Notes under the pieces: model-generated
Database searches by the model: none
The model's input: the letters and a program-made list of their open reading frames with translations, nothing else
Told to the model about the DNA's origin: nothing
Part shown: positions 1 through 5,321 of the stretch, in pieces
Layout of the letters: every line of letters starts with the position of its first letter
Position numbering within the stretch: position 1 is the first letter of the stretch
Position numbers and translations under genes: made by a program
Source of the DNA: an uncultured Chlamydiae bacterium
GTDB taxonomy: Bacteria > Chlamydiota > Chlamydiia > Chlamydiales > Rhabdochlamydiaceae
Assembly (NCBI GenBank): GCA_945957075.1
Contig: CAMFJP010000091.1
Location: 1-5,321 of the forward strand
DNA length: 5,321 bases
Reading direction: 5' to 3'

Positions 1-550
1 TAAAATCATTGTCTGGCATTGAATTGACAAACTCTTCGGCTGTAATCAAATCCCCGTGCGCTAAACACGTATTAGAAATATTCAAAATCGCTGTCCATTT
101 AAAATCATTATCTGGCATTGAATTGACAACTTCTTTAGCTCCAACCAAATTCCTTCGCGCTAAATACGCATTAGAAATATTCAAAACCGCTAGCCACTTA
201 ACATCATTGTTGACCATTGAATCGGTAACTCTTTTAGCTCTACCTAAATCCGCTTGCGCCAAATACGCATTAGAAAGAATAAAAATCGCTTCAGCCCTAA
301 CCGAATTCCCGTGCGCTAAATATGCATTAGAAATATTCAAAATCACTATCCATTTAAAATCATTGTCTGGCATTGAATTGACAAACTCTTCGGCTGTAAT
401 CAAATCCCCTTGCGCTAAACACGTATTAGAAATATTCAAAATCGTTTTCCATTTAAAATCATTGTCTGGCATTGAATCGGCAACCCTTTTAGCCGTAATT
501 AAGTCTCTTTGCTGCACATACGCATTAGAAATGTTCAAAATCGTTTCTAA
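1..550 (-). repeat. Tandem 99-nt coding repeat (six units, one pair fused by a 42-nt loss)
   Basis: Units on the minus strand begin at 550, 451, 352, about 262, 196 and 97. Units starting at 550, 451 and 196 are exactly 99 nt (33 codons); the last is cut by the window edge after 97 nt. The two units between 352 and 197 together span 156 nt instead of 198, so 42 nt (14 codons) are missing in frame: the first loses its last 11 residues and the second its first three. The units at 451 and 97 differ at only 3 of 97 positions although other units lie between them. A weaker ancestral unit can be seen at 649-551. Confidence 0.93.
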
Positions 551-961
551 CCTCTCATTCTCTGTTCGTATTTTGTTAGCAATAGAAATAGCTAAGGGAA
601 GATCAGTTAAAGCATGCATTAAAGCAACACGAGACATTTCTCTTGTAATAGATGATAATATCTCTTGCTCATTACGCCAATTCAAATGTGAAACTATACC
701 ATTATATGGATTTTGATCGAACGTTGCCTTTTGAAAAATAGCATCAAATCTTCTACGGAACTTAGAACGCAAGGAGGTAGTGATTATAGAAGCCAATCTT
801 GACATGTCTCGACTACTGAAAATAAATGGGTAACTATCCCTAGGCGATAAATGCCTACAAATCCGACTTAAAGTCTCCTGTGGTAATCTCCTCACAGAAA
901 CCGCTAGAGATCTAGAGCTTAAGGATTCAGCGTTAGTTTTTGATACAACTTGAACTGGCAT
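1..961 (-). CDS. F-box-like protein with 33-residue TPR/PPR-like repeats (partial, runs off left edge)
   Basis: An uninterrupted minus-strand frame starts at the ATG at 961-959 and is still open at position 1, giving at least 320 residues; the C-terminus lies outside the window. Residues about 25-68 resemble an F-box: it opens with LPQETLSRICRHLSPRD and ends near SSRDMSRLAS, as in eukaryotic F-boxes that bind Skp1. Residues 105-137 look like a degenerate helical repeat, followed by six better units from residue 138 on, mostly 33 residues long (core ILNISNAYLA, then a GD-L turn, A20, and MPDNDFK). Spacing of I4, I7, S8, Y/C11, G15, A20 and P28 fits a TPR/PPR-like helix pair. No signal peptide or membrane segment is seen. 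An AGAG-type ribosome site lies about 8 nt before the ATG. Known for the family: bacterial F-box proteins of amoeba-associated bacteria are usually secreted effectors recruiting host SCF ubiquitin ligase. That role is inferred here; the reading frame is certain, the F-box call moderate. Confidence 0.85.
   Translation of the reverse strand, partial: MPVQVVSKTNAESLSSRSLAVSVRRLPQETLSRICRHLSPRDSYPFIFSSRDMSRLASIITTSLRSKFRRRFDAIFQKATFDQNPYNGIVSHLNWRNEQEILSSITREMSRVALMHALTDLPLAISIANKIRTENERLETILNISNAYVQQRDLITAKRVADSMPDNDFKWKTILNISNTCLAQGDLITAEEFVNSMPDNDFKWIVILNISNAYLAHGNSVRAEAIFILSNAYLAQADLGRAKRVTDSMVNNDVKWLAVLNISNAYLARRNLVGAKEVVNSMPDNDFKWTAILNISNTCLAHGDLITAEEFVNSMPDNDF
758..889 (-). other. F-box-like domain segment of the repeat protein
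   Basis: This segment encodes residues about 25-68. The match is to the usual F-box pattern: LP at the start, hydrophobic residues in helix 1 (L31, I34), H37-L38-S39-P40-R41-D42 at the loop where eukaryotic F-boxes have L-(D/S)-P-x-D, and a later S-(R/K)-x-(W/M)-x-x-L-A-S pattern at residues 50-58. The usual aromatic residue before the final leucine is replaced by methionine. An N-terminal F-box followed by protein-interaction repeats is the standard arrangement of substrate adaptors. The call rests on reading by eye, without a profile score. Confidence 0.6.
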
Positions 962-1098
962 ATTATCAACTCTACTTTTAAAACAATTGAATTAAAGAAC
1001 ACGTAAGAATTTAAAATAGGTAAATTTTTAGGAGCTCTTTGTCTGTGCACAATGGTAGCAGGATCAGTGCAATTACATTACGTGTTAGATCAACAAAA

Positions 1099-1800
1099 TC
1101 ATACGATACGAGCTCCACCGTCAACATAGACAATGGACCCCGTGGCATATCCACACTGAATCAAATAACGCACAGCTTCAGCTACATCTTCTGGCTGACC
1201 CACTCTCTTCGCTGGCAATCGCTTTGCCGTGTCTTCAAATTCCGCTACCCGCTCTTTTTCTGGCAACCCATCCCAGACTGGGGTAACAACTGTACCTGGA
1301 GAAATCGCATTAACCCGAATAGGGGAAAGTTCAAGGGCTAAAGCTCGGGTTAATCCTTCAATCGCAGCATTAATGGCACTGCCAGCAGCAAAATTCATAA
1401 ATGGTTTTTGGCCCGCTACCCCAGCAAAAAATGTAATAGACCCCCCCTTACGAATGTGTGGGGCGCTAGCCCTTGCAGCTAAATATTGGCCCCAAAATTT
1501 GCTATCAAAAAAATGTTTAGCTTTATCCAGCGGCATTTTTAAAAAAGGTCCAATCGCAAAATTGGCAGCGGATGTCACCAAATGATCAAACGGTCCTAAA
1601 GAATTAAAAAAATCAATAACATCCTTTTCCTTTGTGACATCAAGAATATAACTTTCTACTTGACCTATGGTTTTCACTGCCTTGTCCACATTCTCTTTTG
1701 ACCTGCTAGCAATGACGATTTGATGCCCAAGCAAATAAAGCAATTTTGCAGTAGCAAGACCCATTCCTGAACTTCCACCAATAACCACTGTTTTTATCAT
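1099..1800 (-). CDS. Non-canonical SDR-family protein (short-chain dehydrogenase/reductase fold, catalytic tetrad absent)
   Basis: A complete 233-residue protein of normal SDR length. The Rossmann nucleotide-binding loop is intact as GGSSGMG (residues 8-14); R33 after the second strand suggests NADP(H) rather than NAD(H), and D54 is the usual adenine-contacting Asp. S77-A-A-N80 stands where NNAG normally sits. The catalytic residues are not there: the serine position aligns with G127 (in AGVAG), the YxxxK tyrosine with G140 and the lysine with N144 (GSAIN). The later SPG (167-169) and C-terminal VDGG are normal. The KFWGQY and GSITFF segments recall a group of bacterial SDR homologues that share the same losses, so this looks like a subfamily trait rather than recent decay. 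Substrate and reaction are unknown; it may bind a dinucleotide without classical SDR catalysis. It lies 88 nt downstream of the GroEL-like gene and has its own ribosome site. Confidence 0.9.
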   Translation of the reverse strand: MIKTVVIGGSSGMGLATAKLLYLLGHQIVIASRSKENVDKAVKTIGQVESYILDVTKEKDVIDFFNSLGPFDHLVTSAANFAIGPFLKMPLDKAKHFFDSKFWGQYLAARASAPHIRKGGSITFFAGVAGQKPFMNFAAGSAINAAIEGLTRALALELSPIRVNAISPGTVVTPVWDGLPEKERVAEFEDTAKRLPAKRVGQPEDVAEAVRYLIQCGYATGSIVYVDGGARIV

Positions 1801-1809
1801 GAATTATAA

Positions 1810-1814
1810 CCTTA
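1810..1814 (-). promoter_or_regulatory. Ribosome binding site of the SDR-family gene
   Basis: TAAGG on the minus strand ends 9 nt before the ATG at 1800, a normal Shine-Dalgarno spacing, and supports that start codon over later in-frame methionines. Confidence 0.6.
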
Positions 1815-1888
1815 GTTGTTCGTTTTTATACCCCTGCACCTTTATCTACTGCTTATACACCAAAATGCATAAAAAAAAACCGCGCAAC

Positions 1889-3151
1889 TCAAGATATTAA
1901 TGCAGACGTAAGATAGATATTGCTAGCTGTGCAGGACACGGCTGCAAGCGCTTTTTGTACAAGGGACGAAGAATCAAAAATATGGGCGACGTGCATATTT
2001 TCAATTCTTTTTGTAAGGGTATTGAATCCAAAGTCAGGACCTTGTCCCAATATCTGTTTTAAAATGATATCGGGATTTTCTCCAGAACGAATCATTCTTT
2101 GTCTAAAAGGAGCTTGGCATGCCTTGGCAACAATTTCAGCATAGGGGCTAGCTTCTGCGTCTAATGTAAAAGATGCGCTTGCATGAACAAGGGCCGCATC
2201 GCCTCCAATCACAAGGCCCTCTTTCATAGTTTGCTGAACAAAATGTACTTGGGCACTCAATTCCCTTTGAGAAGAACTACCTTTTTCTACATAAATCGTT
2301 GCTGTCTTGGAAAGGCCATCCTTTTTACCCCCTATAAATAGGGTTTTATCAGGATATATGATCACATAGCTACTTGTCCCTATACCAGAACTTTCCGCTA
2401 TAAAATCCCTAAGATCTGTCCAATCGCTTTGATCTATCAAAGCACAAACGGGCAAAGTCCCCTCTAACTTATTAATGGCAAGGGTAGATAGCACATCTTT
2501 AGCGATACCACGGGCCAGGACTAGAAGCGGCCTTTTTTTCTCTACTCCAAGCTCTAAAAAAGGTAGAATTTCCTGTATAGAAGCAATGTATGCATCGACA
2601 CATACGATGTAAGGACTTTCCATTTTTACGCTATCTGCATGTGTACAAAAATAGGAACTGGCGTACCCAGAAGGGATGTGCATACTACAGGCTACCTGGA
2701 TTGAGGACTCTATACCAGACCTCTCTTCTAGTAAAATGACGTCGGCGCCTGTGTCAATTGCTTTTACTAACAAAGGATCCATCCAAGAAATCTCTTGGGG
2801 CTTAAGGGGAAAGGTCATCTGTTGCACTCTATCTAAAGTCTTGTATATAGCCGTCTCTATGCCTGTTTTCACCTCTTGAGCCCTAACACCAAGAGTCATT
2901 TGCTCCAGCCCCCCACATACAAGAGATTCTAAAATAAAAACGGCTCTATCTGCATAGTGTTTAGGTGCCAGAGATGCACACTCCTTGCCCATAGCAATGC
3001 CCATAGAAATATAGGGATCTTGGGAGGTGCAGGATGCAAGCGTTTGATTTACGGAAACTTTTTTGGAACGCTCTCTAAGCGCTGTAGCTAGCTGCTCGAT
3101 TCCAATACACAGCTTAGAGCGGGCTGTCTCTTCAAAAAGAACGTTAGACAT
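1889..3151 (-). CDS. Divergent GroEL-like (chaperonin 60 family) protein without ATPase motifs
   Basis: 420 residues against about 540-550 for GroEL, but co-linear with it. The N-terminus (FEETARSKLCIGIEQLA) matches the first equatorial helix, residues 153-275 the apical domain, and the C-terminus (GFNTL, then NM, HIFDSS) the last equatorial part. Apical residues that bind peptide and GroES are largely kept: Y163 and Y167-F168, L196-P-F-L199-E200, L221, I226, N227 align with Y199, Y203-F204, L234-L237-E238, L259, V264, N265 of E. coli GroEL. ATP-site motifs are lost: TLGPKG became RERSKK (26-31), the TKDGVT segment is deleted, GDGTT is replaced around residues 63-69, D398 aligns with A300, and GGG (414-416) reads GGD (316-318). 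The GGM tail is absent, and apical helices beyond residue 275 are shortened. Its start overlaps the mutase stop by 8 nt, which suggests coupled translation. Chlamydiae are known to have divergent groEL paralogues; orthology to a particular one is not established here. Confidence 0.85.
   Translation of the reverse strand: MSNVLFEETARSKLCIGIEQLATALRERSKKVSVNQTLASCTSQDPYISMGIAMGKECASLAPKHYADRAVFILESLVCGGLEQMTLGVRAQEVKTGIETAIYKTLDRVQQMTFPLKPQEISWMDPLLVKAIDTGADVILLEERSGIESSIQVACSMHIPSGYASSYFCTHADSVKMESPYIVCVDAYIASIQEILPFLELGVEKKRPLLVLARGIAKDVLSTLAINKLEGTLPVCALIDQSDWTDLRDFIAESSGIGTSSYVIIYPDKTLFIGGKKDGLSKTATIYVEKGSSSQRELSAQVHFVQQTMKEGLVIGGDAALVHASASFTLDAEASPYAEIVAKACQAPFRQRMIRSGENPDIILKQILGQGPDFGFNTLTKRIENMHVAHIFDSSSLVQKALAAVSCTASNIYLTSALIS
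3144..3151 (-). other. Start/stop overlap coupling the mutase and GroEL-like genes
   Basis: The eight bases ATGTCTAA hold the GroEL-like start codon and the mutase stop codon in different frames. The only upstream Shine-Dalgarno-like string is a GAGG about 11 nt before the ATG, so re-initiation by ribosomes finishing the mutase is the likely mode of translation. Confidence 0.75.
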
Positions 3152-4721
3152 CTGTACGTTGGCCTCGGCTCAGCATATCTGAAGCTGCGACAAGTAACGC
3201 TTCTAGCTGTTTGTCACAGTCAGTTTGGGCTTTTTCAATATCGGAAGACGGCGGCGCATACAAAGAGGCATACAGTTTTATCTTTGGCTCAGTCCCAGAC
3301 GGGCGTACAATAAGCCGCATCCCCGCACTGCAATCAAAAGCAATCATATCAGCGGAAGGAAGGTCGGCTACAGGAAGGATAAAATCTTGAACCTTTGTGA
3401 CAGTAAATCCACAAAGATGCGATGGCAAATGCCTCCTTAGAGTCTGCATAATAGCGTGCACGCTTCCCTCTTCACAGCTAATGGAAAGCTGCTTTTGTCT
3501 ATACATACCATACGTCTTATAAATCTCTTTAAGCCTATCCACAAGGGTTTCCCCATGGATTTTGGCGTCAAGGGCCATTTCACTAACTAAACATGCTGCT
3601 GCAATGGCATCCTTATCGCGTGTATAGGAAGAGAATAAATACCCATACGACTCTTCCGCACCAAATACAAACGTGTGATTTTTCAAACGGTGTATCTTTT
3701 CTGCAATGTACTTAAACCCCGTCAACACATCAAAGCAAGCAAGGCCATGCTCTTTTGCAATCTGATGACAAAGGTCTGTTGTGACAAGTGTCTTAACAGC
3801 AAAGGGATGAGAAGGCAAAGGAAACCTACAAATATAGGCAAGAAAAAGGACTGCAAGCTCATTACCAGTTAGAATCACAGACTTGCCCTTATGCATGATA
3901 GCAGCTCCCATGCGATCGGCATCTGGATCTGTTGCAATCAAAATATCTGCGTTTTCTTTTTGCATATCCAAAATACCTAAAGACAGGGCCTCTGGATACT
4001 CTGGATTTGGAAAGCGCACTGTTGGAAAATGGCCATCTGGAACACTCTGAGCTTTAACAGTACATAGATCTGTAAAACCCCACATCCTAAGAGCCTGAGG
4101 GACAAGCGTAATACCCACCCCATGCAAATTTGTGTAGACAACGCGAAGAGAAGCTCCAAGGCTTTTATTTTGCTCTGGTTGCTTTTGTAAGGGGAGCAGA
4201 GCATGGAGATATTCAGCATCCAAATCATCCCCTACTTTTTCTATCAAAGGGCTATTTAAAGGTGCTTCAGAAACCGAAATATTTTGGGCGATCGCCTCCG
4301 CAACGGCGCTATCATGAGGTCCAGTCAACTGGCCGCCATCAGCCCCATAGACTTTATATCCATTGTACTCCGCCGGATTATGGGATGCTGTAATCATAAC
4401 AGCAGCGCTACACCCATAATGCACACAGCCAAAAGAGATATAAGGAGTTGGACGAACATCAGAAAGTAAAAGAACGCGAATGCCATTTCCAGCCAGGACC
4501 TTTGCGGTTGTATGAGCAAACTCCTTGGATCCTATACGCGCATCAAATCCAACAAAGACCAGAGGCGTCGCTATTTGCGTTTTTAACCATACCGCAAGAC
4601 CTTGCGTAATACGGGCAATAGTTGCGCAATTGATTTTGTCATCGCCCTCTCCCATGAGAGCGCGAATCCCCCCCGTTCCAAAAGCAAGTGCTGTTTGTGC
4701 ATGTGGATTCATATAATCCAC
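3144..4721 (-). CDS. pgm: Phosphoglucomutase/phosphomannomutase (alpha-D-phosphohexomutase family)
   Basis: A complete 525-residue cytoplasmic enzyme that should interconvert glucose (or mannose) 1- and 6-phosphate with Mg2+. All four active-site signatures are present in order: the phosphoserine loop TASHNP (111-116, catalytic S113), the metal loop DPDADR (265-270), the sugar-recognition loop GAEESYG (354-360) and the phosphate-binding loop RPSGTEPK (473-480). FGTGGIR (14-20) near the N-terminus and overall size put it with bacterial alpha-PGMs of the PgcA/chlamydial MrsA kind rather than the shorter GlmM or ManB. The family often has about 40 residues before FGTGG that are missing here; the upstream frame has a stop and no better start, so the protein probably begins here. 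The first possible start is GTG (4721); an ATG at 4712 (522 residues) has a GGA a few bases upstream and may be the true start. It sits 11-20 nt after the YkgJ gene and overlaps the GroEL-like gene. Glucose versus mannose preference cannot be read from the sequence. Confidence 0.93.
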   Translation of the reverse strand: MDYMNPHAQTALAFGTGGIRALMGEGDDKINCATIARITQGLAVWLKTQIATPLVFVGFDARIGSKEFAHTTAKVLAGNGIRVLLLSDVRPTPYISFGCVHYGCSAAVMITASHNPAEYNGYKVYGADGGQLTGPHDSAVAEAIAQNISVSEAPLNSPLIEKVGDDLDAEYLHALLPLQKQPEQNKSLGASLRVVYTNLHGVGITLVPQALRMWGFTDLCTVKAQSVPDGHFPTVRFPNPEYPEALSLGILDMQKENADILIATDPDADRMGAAIMHKGKSVILTGNELAVLFLAYICRFPLPSHPFAVKTLVTTDLCHQIAKEHGLACFDVLTGFKYIAEKIHRLKNHTFVFGAEESYGYLFSSYTRDKDAIAAACLVSEMALDAKIHGETLVDRLKEIYKTYGMYRQKQLSISCEEGSVHAIMQTLRRHLPSHLCGFTVTKVQDFILPVADLPSADMIAFDCSAGMRLIVRPSGTEPKIKLYASLYAPPSSDIEKAQTDCDKQLEALLVAASDMLSRGQRTDV

Positions 4722-4732
4722 ATCGTAACAAA

Positions 4733-5146
4733 TTATGAGTTTTTATGTTTTTCGATTTCTTCCAAAGAGACAAGAGGAGCATCTTTATGCCCAATCCCCT
4801 CGCAGCGGCTGGCCGTTTCCTGCCACTCCTCAGGAGAACTTAGATTTTCCTTCCACCAGGGAAATGTTTTACATTGTTTGGGCCTCACAGGATACACCGT
4901 GCACAATTTTCCGCGCAAAAACACGCAATCATAGTGCGGGCGCCTTTCTGTTAGCGCTACGCGCCCACCTATTTTGCGCGTATACAAACGCAAAAAGGCA
5001 TCTACCGTGATATTTAAATGGGCCGCCATAGCCTCAATTTCTTCGGCATCGACCCACACATAACCCGGAGCTCCCGTACAACACTTGCCACATCCTGTAC
5101 ACGAAAACGCAAGTCCATCTGCATACCAAAGCGCCTTTTCTACCAT
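4733..5146 (-). CDS. YkgJ-family cysteine-cluster (Zn/Fe-chelating domain) protein
   Basis: A complete 137-residue cytoplasmic protein with the hallmark CxxCxxCC cluster at residues 16-23 (C16, C19, C22, C23), followed by C74, C82 (the LCTVYPVRPKQC segment), C92 and C115. Eight cysteines in this order, with Y-P-x-R-P-x-x-C and a following F-P-W-W, are typical of the YkgJ/CxxCxxCC domain family (Pfam PF03692), predicted to chelate zinc or an iron-sulfur cluster. No signal peptide or membrane segment is present. The biochemical role of the family is largely unknown; members are often small single-domain proteins beside housekeeping genes, as here. The ATG at 5146 overlaps the end of the upstream gene, and an AAGGAG lies 11 nt before it. 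The stop is 11-20 nt before the mutase start, so the two are probably cotranscribed. Confidence 0.9.
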   Translation of the reverse strand: MVEKALWYADGLAFSCTGCGKCCTGAPGYVWVDAEEIEAMAAHLNITVDAFLRLYTRKIGGRVALTERRPHYDCVFLRGKLCTVYPVRPKQCKTFPWWKENLSSPEEWQETASRCEGIGHKDAPLVSLEEIEKHKNS

Positions 5147-5321
5147 GTAATCCCAATCTCCTTTGCAACACCCCAGGTCCCATCACTCCAAAAATATGTA
5201 GATACCGTGGCCGTTTTATCTGTATAGTCAACTAAGTTCCACGTCCCAGATGTTTTGTGAGAACTACTACCGCTATCTAAAATCACAGGGAGCCCATGTC
5301 CTCTCAGATCTGCAACGCAGT
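5140..5321 (-). CDS. Unidentified protein, C-terminal 59 residues only
   Basis: A minus-strand frame enters from the right edge and ends with TAG at 5142-5140; no start is inside the window. The visible tail is rich in aromatic residues, Gly, Ser and Thr (pieces such as SGTWNLVDYTDK, STYFWSDGTWG and a final GITW). This alternating polar/aromatic pattern suggests beta structure, and the terminal tryptophan could fit an outer-membrane barrel or an extracellular beta domain, but 59 residues are too few to decide. I do not recognise the family. That the frame is a real gene is supported by its tight 7-nt overlap with the YkgJ start and by the absence of a comparable alternative in the other frames. 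Confidence 0.65.
   Translation of the reverse strand, partial: CVADLRGHGLPVILDSGSSSHKTSGTWNLVDYTDKTATVSTYFWSDGTWGVAKEIGITW
5158..5163 (-). promoter_or_regulatory. Ribosome binding site of the YkgJ-family gene
   Basis: AAGGAG on the minus strand, inside the 3' end of the upstream gene, ends 11 nt before the ATG at 5146. The spacing is slightly long but the match is good, and it supports this start. Confidence 0.5.

Noticed and set aside
9..716. Long plus-strand open frame (235 codons) over the repeats, itself repetitive (pieces such as CAKYALEIFKI)
   Set aside because: The repeat period is 99 nt, a multiple of three, so a frame free of stops in one unit stays open through the array. The minus-strand frame is longer, begins with an F-box-like domain, and its repeats fit a helical TPR/PPR pattern; the plus frame matches nothing.
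962..1098. Intergenic gap before the F-box gene, examined for promoter or terminator; includes TGCAC and GTGCA 16 nt apart
   Set aside because: The inverted repeat has only 5 bp with a long loop and no following T run, and no paired -35/-10 boxes were found. Nothing else coding is seen here.
1229..1585. Plus-strand open frame opposite the SDR gene
   Set aside because: Shadow of a gene with clear SDR motifs on the other strand; no recognisable domain of its own.
1871..1888. Run of nine T (minus strand) 9 nt after the GroEL-like stop codon, possible intrinsic terminator
   Set aside because: No stem could be formed with the preceding GTTGCGCGG; no complementary segment lies upstream. A U tract without a hairpin is not enough.
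1801..1888. Possible -10 element TATAAA (1825-1830, minus strand) before the SDR gene
   Set aside because: No acceptable -35 hexamer at 16-18 nt upstream; in AT-rich sequence such hexamers are expected by chance.
1889..3151. Calling the GroEL-like gene a pseudogene
   Set aside because: The frame is intact over 420 codons, losses are concentrated at the ATP site, and the apical binding residues are kept, which fits a changed function better than random decay.
5034..5231. Minus-strand 65-codon frame across the YkgJ start region
   Set aside because: Overlaps two better supported frames; the cysteine motifs belong to the YkgJ frame and the other frame continues in from the right edge.

Overview
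The window carries six genes, all on the minus strand. Read in the direction of transcription (right to left) they are: the C-terminal end of an unidentified protein; a small YkgJ-type cysteine-cluster protein; a phosphoglucomutase/phosphomannomutase; a strongly divergent GroEL-like protein; a short-chain dehydrogenase/reductase (SDR) homologue without the usual catalytic residues; and the N-terminal part of an F-box-like protein with 33-residue TPR/PPR-like repeats that runs off the left edge. No tRNA, rRNA, CRISPR array or insertion sequence is visible.

Organism: the combination of a decayed extra GroEL paralogue and a eukaryotic-like F-box plus helical-repeat protein, in a moderately AT-rich genome, best fits an intracellular bacterium of the Chlamydiota, most likely an amoeba- or arthropod-associated (Parachlamydiales-like) lineage. 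Members of that phylum are known to carry several groEL paralogues and expanded F-box families. This is inference; another intracellular lineage such as the Legionellales cannot be excluded from this window alone.

Layout: positions 5321 to 1889 form one compact block. The unknown gene overlaps the YkgJ gene by 7 nt, the YkgJ stop lies 11-20 nt before the mutase start, and the mutase overlaps the GroEL-like gene by 8 nt, so these four are probably cotranscribed and partly translationally coupled. An 88-nt gap (1801-1888) precedes the SDR gene, and a 137-nt AT-rich gap (962-1098) precedes the F-box/repeat gene. I could not defend a promoter or a hairpin terminator in either gap.

How the genes may work together: the mutase interconverts hexose 1- and 6-phosphates and would act in glycogen or sugar-nucleotide metabolism. 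The GroEL-like protein keeps the apical, peptide-binding part of GroEL but has lost every ATPase signature I could align, so it is more likely a binding or adaptor protein than a folding machine. The F-box/repeat protein looks like a host-directed effector that could engage the host SCF ubiquitin machinery. No direct functional link between the effector-like gene and the metabolic block is shown by the sequence.
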